Assembly: GCA_049670505.1 (NCBI GenBank)
Contig: JBATTK010000106.1
Location: 1-64,000, forward strand
Direction: 5' to 3'
Source: JBATTK01 sp049670505
GTDB lineage: Bacteria > Bacteroidota > Bacteroidia > Flavobacteriales > Flavobacteriaceae
Length of the DNA stretch: 64,000 bases
How positions within the stretch are numbered: position 1 is the first letter of the stretch; the number at the start of each line of letters is the position of its first letter. Below, piece after piece: positions 9,436 to 19,479 of this stretch. The position numbers were made by a program, and so were the translations under genes. The notes beneath the pieces are model-generated. The model made no database searches. It was not told the origin of the DNA and worked only from the letters and a program-made list of their open reading frames with translations.

Positions 9436-10257
9436 TTAGGTCTTGTTAAGAACCACTCTTTGTGGAAACGGTATTTCAATATTGGCCTCGTCAAATCTAT
9501 TTTTCAGTTCCTCTATGACATAAAAATGGGCCGCCCAAAAAACCTCATTTTTTGCCCAAAACCGTAGGGTCAGGTTAACGGAGCTATCGGCAAGTTCCCC
9601 TACATATACTTCAGGAACAGGTTCTTTAAGGATGTTCTCCTGATCGGCACAGATCTGCAATAAAATATCTTTAGCTTTTTTAATATTGGAACCATATCCT
9701 ATACCAATGTCGATCTTATCCCTTCTCGTATTTTCCGCATTGTAATTGATAATATTATTGTTGGAGAGCTGCCCATTGGGAATAATGGCGACCTGATTGC
9801 CAAAGGTATTCAACTTTGTAGTGAAAATAGTAATTTCCTTAACCGTACCGTCTACCCCTTGGGCAGATATAAAATCGCCTACCTTGAACGGTTTAAAAAG
9901 TAAGATCAATACCCCTCCCGCAAAATTGGCTAGGGATCCTTGCAAGGCCAGGCCAATGGCCAATCCGGCAGCACCTACTATGGCGACCAGCGAAGATGAC
10001 TTCACTCCCAATTGGGTAATGACCAGTACAAATAGCAGTAGTTTTAAGGTAATGCTTATAAAACTTTGAAGGAAGGTCTCCAAGGTAGGGTCGTAGTCCT
10101 TTTTCAAGAAAAACCTGCGCACCATCCTATTGATGAATTTGATGACCCATAATCCAAAAAAAAGGATAATTATGGCCAATATAAGGTTAGGGACTATGGT
10201 CCATATCCAATCTATGGCCTTGTCAATATGTTCTTGATAATCGCTAAATTCTTGCAT
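9436..10257 (-). CDS. Small-conductance mechanosensitive channel (MscS family)
   Basis: This 273-residue protein has three N-terminal membrane helices (about residues 15-40, 62-82 and 86-115). The last is the Gly/Ala-rich pore helix AIVGAAGLAIGLALQGSLAN, followed by the MscS beta domain (GDFISAQGVDGTVKEITIF, PNGQLSNNNIINY) and the C-terminal alpha/beta domain. MscS channels open under membrane tension to release osmolytes after hypo-osmotic shock. The size equals E. coli MscS (286 residues). An ORF extension to 10305 exists, but the ATG at 10257 gives the normal N-terminus. Confidence 0.95.
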   Translation of the reverse strand: MQEFSDYQEHIDKAIDWIWTIVPNLILAIIILFFGLWVIKFINRMVRRFFLKKDYDPTLETFLQSFISITLKLLLFVLVITQLGVKSSSLVAIVGAAGLAIGLALQGSLANFAGGVLILLFKPFKVGDFISAQGVDGTVKEITIFTTKLNTFGNQVAIIPNGQLSNNNIINYNAENTRRDKIDIGIGYGSNIKKAKDILLQICADQENILKEPVPEVYVGELADSSVNLTLRFWAKNEVFWAAHFYVIEELKNRFDEANIEIPFPQRVVLNKT

Positions 10258-10338
10258 ATTTTTGTTAAAGATTACAAAACAAAATAAAATACCGGCACAA
10301 AGCAAACTCTAGGAATTAAATTATTATTAATATTCCGG

Positions 10339-12450
10339 TCAATAACGTATTTGGGTCAAAACATCGTTCGTTTGCGTCAAGGGCAACTTGCACATACCAT
10401 TTACACAGACATAAATAAATGTTTCCCCTTCCTGGAATCTATTTTGCAATAAATGAAGGTCTCCTTGCTTTTCGGATGCTACAAAAATTGCGTTTGGAAG
10501 ATAGTTCCGATAGAGTTCTTTAGCCTTTTTTTTATACTCTTTCCCTACGATTGCAATTTCATAAAAAGGAAGGTTATGGTAGAGGATGGTATGCATCCAA
10601 TTGGCATATCCCTGCCCGTTCTTTTGAAAATTTTCCTGTACGTTTTTTATCATTCCATGGGCTATATCATCATAGTCGCTTTCAGGGAAAAGTTTGGAGA
10701 GACGATATAAATTTTTTGCCATTATGGAGTTCGATGCCGGAATTACATTGTCCGATGTTTCAATGGTTCTACGAATAACAAAATCATCTTGTTTGGAGGA
10801 AAAGAAAAACATTCCGCTATCATCATCCATAAAGTTACGAATGCAATAGCCCGATAAGCTCTTGGAAAGTTGCAGCCATTTTTCGTCAAAGGTAATTTCA
10901 TAAAGCCCAATGTACGCGTCAATAACGGTTGCGTAATCCTCTAAATAGCCATTTATAGTGCTTTTGCCATTTTTGTGATTGTGAAAAAGGCTATAGTCTT
11001 CTCCCATCATCTGGTTTTGGATGAAATGGGCATTTTTGAGTGCTAGATTTAGATATTTTTCCTTTCCAAGGTATTTGTAGGCATCCACCAGGCCTTTGAG
11101 CATAAGTCCGTTCCAAGAGGTTAGGATTTTATCATCCAATCTTGGTCTGTTTCTTTTACTCCGTTCCAAATCCAATAGTTGCAGGCTTTTGGTAATGATT
11201 GTTTGTAATTCTTGAATGCCGATATCGTGTTTTTTTGCTATTTCCGCATCGGTAGCATCCCTGATCAATACATAATTCCCATGCTCCCAATGACCATATT
11301 TGTTGATATTATAGTAGTCCTTAAAAACTTCAAAATTATCCCCTAGCAATTTTTTTAACGTAGCTTCTTGCCATACGTAATAGGCACCTTCTTCCAATAC
11401 TGAGTTCTCGTTTAGACTGTCGGCATCCAGGGAAGAATAGAATGCATTATTGGCATCCATGAGTTCTTTGGAGATAAAGGCTATAGTTTCCGTCACCACT
11501 TTTTTATAGAGCTCATTTTTGGTAGCTGCGTAGGCTTTGGCGTACAGACTCACCAATTGGCCGTTATCATACAGCATTTTTTCAAAATGGGGTACATGCC
11601 ATTTGGTGTCTACGGCATATCTGGAGAATCCACCACCTACGTGGTCAAAAACACCGCCATAGGCCATTCGTGTCAGGGTAACGTTCACATATTCAAGGAT
11701 ACCTTTCTTCTTTTGGGCAATAGCATAATGCAATAAAAAATCTAGATTACCGGGCATCATAAATTTTGGTGCACGTTTATGTCCGCCTAAAAAGGTATCG
11801 AAGTATTGCGACCAATTTTTAACGGCATCGTCCATTTGGTCCAAATTCATGATATCCGAATCCGTTTTTGTTTCAATGAGGTTGAGGGACTTTATACCAT
11901 CGGCCAGATTCTGGCCATAACCAATGACTTTTCCAGGGTTTTTTTGGTAGAGTTCCGCAAGCTGTTCCAAAACCTGTATCCACTTTTCTTTTTGAACATA
12001 TGTAGCGCCCCAAAAAGGCCTACCATCCGGCAGGGCCACAATATTTAGCGGCCAACCTCCACTGCCCGTCATCAATTGTAGTGCGTCCATATAAATATGG
12101 TCCACATCTGGCCGCTCCTCTCGATCAATTTTAATATTGATAAAGTTTCTGTTCATTACTGCTGCCACTTCCTCATCCTCAAAACATTCCTTTTCCATGA
12201 CGTGACACCAATGGCAGGCTGCATAACCGATGCTGATGAGCAACAGTTTGTTTTCGTTTTTTGCCCTTTCCAAAAGTTCCGGGCTCCATGCTTGCCAATT
12301 TACCGGATTATGGGCATGCTGCAACAGATATGGACTTGTTTCGTTAATTAGCGCGTTGGTGTGTTCATAGGTCATAGTGTCTTCTTTTTTTTGGCCACAA
12401 CAGAGCAATAAACTTAGCATTACTGATATGAAGGGTGTTTTTTGGAACAT
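10339..12450 (-). CDS. Thioredoxin-fold DUF255 (YyaL/SSP411-like) lipoprotein
   Basis: The N-terminus is a lipoprotein signal (SVMLSLLLCCGQKK), then come the DUF255 thioredoxin-like domain with the CxxC motif CHWC in AACHWCHVMEKECFEDEEV and the conserved DREERPDVDHIYMDA and GSGGWPLNI segments. The rest, from about residue 230 on, is a glycosidase-like (alpha/alpha)6-barrel with GGGFSRYAVDTKWHVPHFEK. Length (703) matches the family, for which no firm biochemical function is established; an attachment to the cell envelope is unusual compared with cytosolic homologues. The start at 12450 is the first ATG; a TTG two codons earlier is less likely. Confidence 0.92.
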   Translation of the reverse strand: MFQKTPFISVMLSLLLCCGQKKEDTMTYEHTNALINETSPYLLQHAHNPVNWQAWSPELLERAKNENKLLLISIGYAACHWCHVMEKECFEDEEVAAVMNRNFINIKIDREERPDVDHIYMDALQLMTGSGGWPLNIVALPDGRPFWGATYVQKEKWIQVLEQLAELYQKNPGKVIGYGQNLADGIKSLNLIETKTDSDIMNLDQMDDAVKNWSQYFDTFLGGHKRAPKFMMPGNLDFLLHYAIAQKKKGILEYVNVTLTRMAYGGVFDHVGGGFSRYAVDTKWHVPHFEKMLYDNGQLVSLYAKAYAATKNELYKKVVTETIAFISKELMDANNAFYSSLDADSLNENSVLEEGAYYVWQEATLKKLLGDNFEVFKDYYNINKYGHWEHGNYVLIRDATDAEIAKKHDIGIQELQTIITKSLQLLDLERSKRNRPRLDDKILTSWNGLMLKGLVDAYKYLGKEKYLNLALKNAHFIQNQMMGEDYSLFHNHKNGKSTINGYLEDYATVIDAYIGLYEITFDEKWLQLSKSLSGYCIRNFMDDDSGMFFFSSKQDDFVIRRTIETSDNVIPASNSIMAKNLYRLSKLFPESDYDDIAHGMIKNVQENFQKNGQGYANWMHTILYHNLPFYEIAIVGKEYKKKAKELYRNYLPNAIFVASEKQGDLHLLQNRFQEGETFIYVCVNGMCKLPLTQTNDVLTQIRY

Positions 12451-12487
12451 ACCCAAAGTTAGCGGTAAAACCCGAGAAAAGTTCCAT

Positions 12488-12511
12488 AAAAAAAGCGCCT
12501 GTAAAAGGCGC
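12488..12511 (-). terminator. Terminator for the dodecin gene
   Basis: Read on the minus strand, a perfect 6-bp GC-rich stem (GCGCCT and AGGCGC, 12495-12511) with a 5-nt loop is followed by seven T residues. It lies just past the dodecin stop codon. Confidence 0.6.
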
Positions 12512-12535
12512 CTTAACTTATTTTAAGATGTGCGT

Positions 12536-12736
12536 TCAATTTACTTCAAAAGTAATCTTAACATTTACACGGAATTCGCTTACCTCCCCCTCTTTTACAA
12601 TAGCGCTCTGTTCCTTAATATATACCGAGCGTATATTTTTTACGGATTTGGAGGCTTGTGAAACTGCTTTTTTCGTTGCGTCTTCCCAACTTTCATTAGA
12701 GTTCGCCAATACTTCTATAACTTTTAAAATTGCCAT
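12536..12736 (-). CDS. Dodecin family protein
   Basis: This 66-residue protein matches dodecin in size and sequence: VIEVLANSNESWEDATKKAVSQA at the N-terminus, then a beta-hairpin ending in FRVNVKITFEV. Dodecins form hollow 12-subunit spheres that bind flavins (or CoA/FMN in bacterial forms) and are thought to store or buffer them. It lies 61 bp downstream of the NifU-like gene on the same strand and has its own terminator. A 14-bp AT-rich palindrome sits just upstream of the start. Confidence 0.93.
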   Translation of the reverse strand: MAILKVIEVLANSNESWEDATKKAVSQASKSVKNIRSVYIKEQSAIVKEGEVSEFRVNVKITFEVN

Positions 12737-12753
12737 AATTAGTGTTTTTTAGA

Positions 12754-12767
12754 TAACTTTAAAGTTA
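12754..12767. promoter_or_regulatory. 14-bp perfect palindrome upstream of dodecin gene
   Basis: TAACTTTAAAGTTA is a perfect inverted repeat 18 bp before the dodecin start codon. It could be an operator or simply AT-rich promoter sequence; no regulator can be assigned. Confidence 0.25.
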
Positions 12768-12797
12768 ACGAATAAAAAGCAAAAAGCCCAGTAAATA

Positions 12798-13700
12798 TCA
12801 ACCGTTTAGGGCAACTACTTCATTTACCTTGTCGCCCATCATGTTCTTCAACATGTTTTCAATGCCATTTTTTAGCGTAAATGTAGATGAAGGGCATCCG
12901 CTACAGGCACCTTGTAAAATAACATTCACCGTTTTGCTCTTCTCCTCGTAGGATTTAAAGAGAATATTGCCGCCATCACTTGCAACGGCAGGTTTCACAT
13001 ATTCTTCCAGGATATCTATGATTTCTTTGGAAATATCGTCCAGGTTCTCGTTTTCCAATTGTTTTCTGGGTGCTTCTTTGGTCTTTTGCGCAATACTGTT
13101 GGCAGAGACCACTTCCTTGCCCTCTGCGATAAAATCCCGTATCAACTCACGCAGTTCAAAGCTCACTTCGTTCCAATCGGCTACATCATATTTGGTTACC
13201 GAAACATAATTTTCATCTAGGAATACTTCTTTTACAAAAGGAAGATGGAACAATTGTTTTGCCAGATTGGAGGATGTGGCTTCATCAATGTTCTTAAATT
13301 CAAAAATAGTGGGCACTATTCTTTTATTCACTACAAATTTCATTACCGCCGGATTCGGGGTGACTTCGGCATAAACCGTAACAGCAACTTTTTTTGTGTT
13401 TTCTTTTTCAATGACCACAGGTTCTCCTGCATTAAGGTATTCTACCAATTGTTGTGCAACTTCATCCTTTACATCTTCCCATTGTACGATATCATAGCGC
13501 TCCAATGCTATGAAATTGCCCGATATATAGACGGTTTTAATAAAAGGAAGGTAAAATAACTGCTGTGCCAAGGGAGAATCCGCGGCTTCATCTATGTTTT
13601 TTAACTCGTAACTTCTATTATTGGTGATGAAATGATTGGTCTCAAATTTTAATATGGCCGGGTTGCTGGTTTCTACTACCGTGATTGTATACGCATCCAT
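12798..13700 (-). CDS. NifU-like iron-sulfur scaffold with doubled N domain
   Basis: This 300-residue cytosolic protein contains two tandem Nfu N-terminal domains (about 1-95 and 105-195, each with NPA(I/V)(L/M)KF and an LFYLPF or LFHLPF segment) and a C-terminal NifU-like domain (about 220-300) with the cluster-binding motif CSGCPSS. Nfu proteins carry assembled Fe-S clusters to client apoproteins. The doubling of the N domain is seen directly; from general knowledge this layout recurs in Bacteroidota. The gene is divergent from a PorP/SprF gene across 122 bp. Confidence 0.93.
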   Translation of the reverse strand: MDAYTITVVETSNPAILKFETNHFITNNRSYELKNIDEAADSPLAQQLFYLPFIKTVYISGNFIALERYDIVQWEDVKDEVAQQLVEYLNAGEPVVIEKENTKKVAVTVYAEVTPNPAVMKFVVNKRIVPTIFEFKNIDEATSSNLAKQLFHLPFVKEVFLDENYVSVTKYDVADWNEVSFELRELIRDFIAEGKEVVSANSIAQKTKEAPRKQLENENLDDISKEIIDILEEYVKPAVASDGGNILFKSYEEKSKTVNVILQGACSGCPSSTFTLKNGIENMLKNMMGDKVNEVVALNG

Positions 13701-13822
13701 AACATTGATTTTTTACAAAAATACAAAGTAAATCCAAGCCTACCTATATATAATAATGTTGTATTTCATCCGTTATACTTAATATTTGAACGATATCTGA
13801 AACAAATAGCCCTACTTCTTAG

Positions 13823-14818
13823 ATGAAAAATCGAATACTGATTTTATTTTCATTGCTCTCTTTTGGCCTTCAATCTTATGCGCAAGAGGGAATCCCGGTA
13901 TATTTTGATTATTTAGCCGACAACTATTATCTGGTATATCCATCCATGGCCGGTATCGGTGAGGGGGGAAAGATACGATTGACAGCAAGAAAACAATGGT
14001 TCAGTGTGGACGAGGCCCCTAGCTTACAAACATTGAACGCCCATTTTAGGGTAGGGGAAAGCAGTGGTGTTGGAGGTATCATTTTTAACGACGCCAATGG
14101 ATTTCATTCCCAAACCGGATTTAAGTTTACTTATGCACATCACCTAAGGTTCTCCAGAGATCTGCGTAATCTAAATCAGCTTTCTTTTGGTTTAAGCGCA
14201 GGGGCAATTCTGAGTAGCTTGGATGAAACCGAGTTTAGATCGGTAATTCCAGATCCTATAATTACAGGTACTAAAAACACCACCAGTTATTTTAATTTGG
14301 ATTTAGGGATGTCCTATAACTTTTTAGAGTTTTATGCCCATGCAGCGATTCTGAACATATTAGGTTCGGGACGTGATCTGTATACCGCTATTGAATTTGA
14401 TAATCTAAGAAGATACTTGTTTTCCGTAGGCTATGTTTTTGGAAAAAGCGAATGGCAAATAGAACCATCCGTTCTTTTTCAATTGACGGAGTTTACGGAA
14501 GAAAAAACAATAGATATCAATGCAAAGGTCTATCGTGAGGTAAGTTTTGGAACGGTTTGGGCAGGATTGTCCTATAGGAGAAGTTTTGATGGGGCCCAAT
14601 TCCAGACAGATGGTAGTTTTGGGGATCAACGTTTGCAACTGTTTACGCCTATTATCGGATTAAACTACAACAACTTCTTAGTTTCATACAACTATTCCTA
14701 TCAATCCGGGGATGTCCGTTTGGACAATGGTGGTTTTCACCAAATAACCCTTGGGTATAATTTTGGACAGGTTACGGAAAAACGTTACGATTGTAAATGT
14801 CCCGCCGTAAACTACTAA
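13823..14818 (+). CDS. PorP/SprF family outer-membrane protein
   Basis: This 331-residue protein has a signal peptide (ILILFSLLSFGLQSYAQ) and a beta-barrel with the N-terminal YLVYPSMAGIGEGGKI segment matching the family's NPAYAG-like repeat. PorP/SprF proteins associate with the type IX secretion system, and many family members are encoded next to gliding-motility or T9SS type B adhesins and anchor them to the outer membrane. This copy stands alone, without an adjacent adhesin, unlike the copy at 24721-25710. The C-terminus contains DCKCP, which is unusual for a barrel end. Confidence 0.88.
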   Translation: MKNRILILFSLLSFGLQSYAQEGIPVYFDYLADNYYLVYPSMAGIGEGGKIRLTARKQWFSVDEAPSLQTLNAHFRVGESSGVGGIIFNDANGFHSQTGFKFTYAHHLRFSRDLRNLNQLSFGLSAGAILSSLDETEFRSVIPDPIITGTKNTTSYFNLDLGMSYNFLEFYAHAAILNILGSGRDLYTAIEFDNLRRYLFSVGYVFGKSEWQIEPSVLFQLTEFTEEKTIDINAKVYREVSFGTVWAGLSYRRSFDGAQFQTDGSFGDQRLQLFTPIIGLNYNNFLVSYNYSYQSGDVRLDNGGFHQITLGYNFGQVTEKRYDCKCPAVNY

Positions 14819-14825
14819 AAAAATT

Positions 14826-14857
14826 AATGGGCCTATCGTTTAATTGATAAACCCATT
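14826..14857. terminator. Hairpin between convergent genes
   Basis: AATGGG (14826-14831) pairs with CCCATT (14852-14857), and inside it TATC pairs with GATA. It lies 8 bp after the PorP/SprF stop and before the convergent vWA gene, so it could act as a bidirectional terminator. It lacks a strong T run. Confidence 0.35.
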
Positions 14858-14910
14858 TAGATACCGCAACGGTAGCAAGCCGCATATAATCTTACTCTAA
14901 TAGAACGGTA

Positions 14911-16089
14911 TTATTCCCAGGTGTAATTTTTTTTGGCCGCCTGTTTCTTAATAGCGGATAACATGGCATTTTCCAGTTCTCCCGCTGCTCCCTCTTCTTG
15001 ATGCTTTAAAATGTATGCGTCACGTTTTTTATTCAAATCTTGAATCTCTTTTTGGACACTTTTACGCTCCGCTTTTTTTTCTAGTATATATTTTTCTATT
15101 TCTGTTTTGGATTTACCTTGTAGCTCCTTGGGTAATTGGTCCTTTTTTAGTTTGGACGCATCAAAATCCTTGTCCTCGGAAGCATCCACTAGGTCCCATG
15201 CGGCATTGTTGTACAATCTTGAACTTTTGCTTACCGCTCTTTTCACGATTACCGCCTCTTCCAGTTCGGCCGCATTGGCATCCTGTGCGGATTGCATTTC
15301 CATCTTGGACGCGCCCATAGCCCCATAGGAGATATAGGTCTTGTTCAATTTGGAGTTCAGCCTAATGATAAGGTCGTCATAAGGGGTACTTATATGTACC
15401 ACCTGCCTGTTATGGTCGATCGCTATATATTCACCTCCAGTGAGCTGGGCACCTTTTTTCCAATCCGTGGAAATACCTTGCTCGTAATTGCCACAGAAAA
15501 TGGTATTTACAATGATGTCTTTTTCCTTGGCATTGCTTGTAGCATCTTTATAGTTGAGTTTTCCCTGTGAAAAAGGTTCGTTGCCCGCTATAAAGATCAT
15601 TTTTAAATGATCCGGATTTTTGCCCCATTCCAATTGCTTTAAGGAAGTTTGGATGACTTCGCCACAATACTCCTCTCCTCCGTTAGTGGTCAGGGAGAAC
15701 AGTTTTTCCGAAATCTCGTCCAAATCACTACTAAAACCAATGACCTGTTGGATATAGCCTTCTTTTGAGGATAGGTCGTCATTACCATATTGGTAAAGGG
15801 CTATCTGCAATTGAGGTCGCCCGTCATTACCGCATTTGGCATAGCTGAATTTGTTTACGATATCCCATAATTGTGCCTTTGCCTGATTAATCAATCCGTC
15901 CATACTATTGCTGGTATCCAATAGCAATGCGATCTTTACGAAATTCTTGGACGGTTTTTCGTCCGCGGTAATGGCTTGGGTCACCAAGGGCTGTTCCATT
16001 ACTTTTTTGGTCTTTGGCTCGCAGCCAAAAGAGGTTGCCATAGACAAGCTAAGTAGCCCTATACTCATTATTGTTTTTACCTGTTTCAT
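14911..16089 (-). CDS. von Willebrand factor A domain lipoprotein
   Basis: This 392-residue protein has a lipoprotein signal (LLSLSMATSFGC, lipid-modified Cys at about residue 23) and a vWA domain (about 50-240) with the metal-ion-dependent adhesion motif DTSNS in IALLLDTSNSMDGL. A long charged helical C-terminal region (about 290-392) is predicted coiled coil (IEKYILEKKAERKSVQKEI). The domain suggests divalent-metal-dependent protein binding at the cell surface or in the periplasm. It is encoded 27 bp downstream of a DUF4349 gene, so the two are probably one operon. A specific partner is not known. Confidence 0.85.
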   Translation of the reverse strand: MKQVKTIMSIGLLSLSMATSFGCEPKTKKVMEQPLVTQAITADEKPSKNFVKIALLLDTSNSMDGLINQAKAQLWDIVNKFSYAKCGNDGRPQLQIALYQYGNDDLSSKEGYIQQVIGFSSDLDEISEKLFSLTTNGGEEYCGEVIQTSLKQLEWGKNPDHLKMIFIAGNEPFSQGKLNYKDATSNAKEKDIIVNTIFCGNYEQGISTDWKKGAQLTGGEYIAIDHNRQVVHISTPYDDLIIRLNSKLNKTYISYGAMGASKMEMQSAQDANAAELEEAVIVKRAVSKSSRLYNNAAWDLVDASEDKDFDASKLKKDQLPKELQGKSKTEIEKYILEKKAERKSVQKEIQDLNKKRDAYILKHQEEGAAGELENAMLSAIKKQAAKKNYTWE

Positions 16090-16116
16090 CTTTTTCTTTA
16101 TTTATATGTTCAACAT

Positions 16117-16980
16117 TTATTCATTTTTCTTCGTAATACGTTCCAGCAGTTGTAGTTTCTCAACTGCCAAAAGCATCATGTATGCGGAGAGTGCTATAAA
16201 AAATAACACCACCATTATTCTCAAGTAGATATTCACCGTCCATTCCAAAGCAACTTTTGTTCGCTGTAAAAAAGTGATTTTCGATACTTTTCCTTCCCAT
16301 AGGGAGAGGCGTACGGTGCAGAATTCGTTTTCATCGTCAAAATTTCCAAGACTTACGCCAAGTGCTTGCAGTTGTTGCTCTATTTCTAGAATTCTATTCT
16401 CCAACTGCATGTACTCCTCTATTTTTCCACCTTTGGATTTTAGGACGATGAGGGAGGCCCGTATCTTCTCCAAGGAAGATTTTTTAGCATTAAGTTCATT
16501 GTATTCATTGGTCTTATCGGTCTTGATAATCTGTTTGCCCTTAACTTTTCCTATTTTGATCAAATCTTTATAAATGGAATCAAAGTTTTGCGGGGGGACC
16601 CCAATAAGTAGATTTAGTTTTCTATGGTCTTTGTTCCCACTTTTTTGTTCGAATTGAATTAAGGCATCAAAACTTTTTATTTTTTCCCGAACCCGTTTTT
16701 CTTCTTGGTCAAATTGGGTAGATGTTGTGTTTATTTCTGCGATCTTTTCATATTTCTGATCAACTTTTACCGGAGATTGTCCTGAATTACTGATCTTATA
16801 CTCTTTGGAGGCATAATTTTTTCTCAGGGTACTAATAGTTTCAAAGAATTGGATTTGATCGGGAGTGTTTTCAATGACTTTGTTAAATCCATACATCAAT
16901 CTAAATACAAACAATGCTATAAATCCAAGGAGGAGAATCGTTATGATACGCTTCAATTTTCTTTTCATTACCTGTTTCAT
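16117..16980 (-). CDS. DUF4349 membrane protein
   Basis: This 287-residue protein has an N-terminal membrane helix (about residues 10-30), a periplasmic region with a long coiled coil (about 160-200, LNAKKSSLEKIRASLIVL to IEQQLQ) and a second helix near the C-terminus (about 245-268). The arrangement and the LLIGVPPQNFDSIYKDLIKIGKV segment fit DUF4349, a family without a known biochemical role. It is the first gene of the pair with the vWA lipoprotein. The pair is divergent from the histidine kinase gene, with 203 bp between them. Confidence 0.82.
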   Translation of the reverse strand: MKQVMKRKLKRIITILLLGFIALFVFRLMYGFNKVIENTPDQIQFFETISTLRKNYASKEYKISNSGQSPVKVDQKYEKIAEINTTSTQFDQEEKRVREKIKSFDALIQFEQKSGNKDHRKLNLLIGVPPQNFDSIYKDLIKIGKVKGKQIIKTDKTNEYNELNAKKSSLEKIRASLIVLKSKGGKIEEYMQLENRILEIEQQLQALGVSLGNFDDENEFCTVRLSLWEGKVSKITFLQRTKVALEWTVNIYLRIMVVLFFIALSAYMMLLAVEKLQLLERITKKNE

Positions 16981-17183
16981 TTATTGTTTTTTAGTGATAA
17001 ACATGGGTTAAAAGTATCTCCAAACTTTTTTGCAAAAAACCGCCAATGAGGGAACAGGTGTTTTAAATGAGGGAACCGGATATCTGATTTCGTAAAGCAC
17101 ATAAATAGGTGCTTTTTAGCCTTGTAATACGGTTTTGCCTATTTTTTAAAACCGTAAAAAACACCTAAGTTTATCCTATCCAA

Positions 17184-19400
17184 ATGATATATATGCAAAA
17201 GGTGCATTACATATTCCTAGTGTTTTTCTTCACCTTTTTTCTGGGCTTTTCCCAAACACAGGAAAGTGGGTCTAGTTTCCAAATTAAAGGTTCCGTAAAA
17301 GGAAAGGAAACCTATACCCCTATTTCGGGAGTTGCCATTTCCACTTCCAGGGGTGCCTACACGGTTACCAATGCATTGGGAGAGTTTCGTATCAAGGCTG
17401 CCGTAGGAGACGAATTGACTGTGTATAGCCCGGATTTTGAAACGGTACGCTATATCATAAAAAGTGATGAGGACATCGCTATTTTGGTCAAAGGATACGC
17501 AGCGGATACCAGAAGCCGGAGTGTTAGAAATGAAAAGGAAAAGGAGGCCATTACGTTACACGGGGTTTACCTGGATTCGGCCAATGTATATAAGAAAAGC
17601 AATATTGAAAAGAGCATAGATTTTATTACCCGATCTATAGAACAACTGGGAAAAAGGGGTAATAAAAGTCAGTTGGCCGCATCCTTAACAACTTTGGGCG
17701 AAGTTTACCAATATCATAAACAATACGATTTGGCCATAGCTAATTATAAGGATGCGCAAGAAGCACAAAAATCTGTTCGGACTACTTTGTTATTGGGAAA
17801 AACATACCTTTTAAACAAGGAGTTCACCAATGCGGAGACTACTTTCCTATCCTTGGGCAAGATAAAGAATATGGTGCCTTTTCAAAGAGTGCAACTCAAT
17901 GAAGGATTGGGAGATACTTACAAAGGTCTTGGTGAGGTAGATAAGGCCGTCGCCTATTATAATGAAGGTCTTACGATTGCCGAAAAGAATCAGATCGTCC
18001 CCAAAATAACCGATCTGAATTCCAAAATTGCGGATGCCTATGCAGAGGATAATCGTTCGGTAGAGGCAGAAGGATATTTCAATAATTCGTTAAAACTGTC
18101 GAGAAATCAGGCCCCGCAACGTGCCATTCAAGAAAAGGAAAAAGTAGCCGATTTTTATAATAAAAAAAGTCGGTACGATGAGGAAATAGAACTTCGCAAG
18201 GAAAGTTTGGGCGAATTAAAACAACTGCCAAATGCAGCAGCGTCCAAGGGAGCGGAACCCAATGAGGCCGATTCCATTACCACGCAGCGCATCAATTATA
18301 AGATTGCCAATGCCTATATTGCCCAGGATAAATTGGACGAGGCCATACCTTATCTGGAGAAGAGCATCAATGAAGCGGATAGCGATGATGATCTAGTAGT
18401 GCAAAAAGATGCTACCAGAAAATTATCCGAAGTGTACAGATACAAAGGGGACTTTACCAAGGCTTTGGAGACCTATCAAAAATATGTGGCCGTAGTGGAT
18501 ACCCTCTATGTGCGCAAGGAGCAGGAAATTTCGAGGGCGGCCCGATTTAATCGGGAAATTGCATCCAAACAAAGCCGTATTTCGGGCTTGGAACAAGAAA
18601 GGGAACTTTCCCAGAGCAAATACGATTTGGCACTTACTTCCCAACAATTGGTGCAAGAGAGCAATAAAAGACAAAAATGGATCATTTATTCCTTGATCTT
18701 TGGAATGCTCCTCACGGCTTTAGCGGCATTCTTTTTTTACAGGAGTAACAGGCAGCAGAAATTGGCCAATAATTTACTGGCATTAAAGTCACTTCGCTCC
18801 CAAATGAACCCCCATTTTATTTTTAACGCCCTTAATTCCGTAAATAATTACATAGCCAAAAGCGATGAACGCAGTGCAAACCGATATTTAAGCGAGTTTT
18901 CAACATTGATGCGTGCGGTTTTGGAAAATTCGGAGGAAGATTTTATTCCATTGACCAAAGAATTGGAGCTATTGGAATTGTATACCAAGCTAGAGCATTC
19001 CCGTTTTCCGGACAAATTCGATTATGAAATAAATGTAGATGGGCATATAGATGAGGATTCCTTTCAGATTCCTCCCATGCTATTGCAGCCTTATATTGAA
19101 AATGCCATATGGCACGGTCTGCGATATAAGGAAGAAAAGGGGTTTTTAAAGATCGATCTTAAACAAAAAGACCGTGAAACCATAACTATAGAAATAACCG
19201 ATAACGGTATAGGACGGAAAAAGTCGGCCGAATTAAAGACGGCGAACCAAAAAAAGCAAAAATCGAAGGGAATGGGAAACATTAAAAAGCGTATTTCTAT
19301 TCTAAACGATATGTACAAGGATAGGGTAGATGTACATATCCAGGATTTGTACGATGATCAAACGGGAACCAAGGTAATATTGACCTTAAAAAAAGAGTAA
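17184..19400 (+). CDS. TPR sensor histidine kinase, LytS type
   Basis: Domains in order: signal peptide (about 1-25); a carboxypeptidase-D regulatory-like beta-sandwich (about 30-105, YTPISGVAISTSRGAYTVTN); TPR repeats (about 150-440); a coiled coil; one membrane helix (about 497-518); and a LytS-type kinase with the histidine in QMNPHFIFNALNSVN (about residue 544) plus a HATPase domain (PPMLLQPYIENAIWHGL, ITDNGIGRKKS). The sensor lies in the periplasm and may read an envelope signal through TPR-mediated binding. The LytTR regulator gene follows 79 bp downstream as its obvious partner. An alternative ATG at 17193 removes three residues. Confidence 0.92.
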   Translation: MIYMQKVHYIFLVFFFTFFLGFSQTQESGSSFQIKGSVKGKETYTPISGVAISTSRGAYTVTNALGEFRIKAAVGDELTVYSPDFETVRYIIKSDEDIAILVKGYAADTRSRSVRNEKEKEAITLHGVYLDSANVYKKSNIEKSIDFITRSIEQLGKRGNKSQLAASLTTLGEVYQYHKQYDLAIANYKDAQEAQKSVRTTLLLGKTYLLNKEFTNAETTFLSLGKIKNMVPFQRVQLNEGLGDTYKGLGEVDKAVAYYNEGLTIAEKNQIVPKITDLNSKIADAYAEDNRSVEAEGYFNNSLKLSRNQAPQRAIQEKEKVADFYNKKSRYDEEIELRKESLGELKQLPNAAASKGAEPNEADSITTQRINYKIANAYIAQDKLDEAIPYLEKSINEADSDDDLVVQKDATRKLSEVYRYKGDFTKALETYQKYVAVVDTLYVRKEQEISRAARFNREIASKQSRISGLEQERELSQSKYDLALTSQQLVQESNKRQKWIIYSLIFGMLLTALAAFFFYRSNRQQKLANNLLALKSLRSQMNPHFIFNALNSVNNYIAKSDERSANRYLSEFSTLMRAVLENSEEDFIPLTKELELLELYTKLEHSRFPDKFDYEINVDGHIDEDSFQIPPMLLQPYIENAIWHGLRYKEEKGFLKIDLKQKDRETITIEITDNGIGRKKSAELKTANQKKQKSKGMGNIKKRISILNDMYKDRVDVHIQDLYDDQTGTKVILTLKKE

Positions 19401-19479
19401 GGCCTAACATGTAACACCTTCCTGGGGAGAGGGCCTGAGTGAGGGTTTGATAAGACCAAAACAACGTAAAATTTTAGCA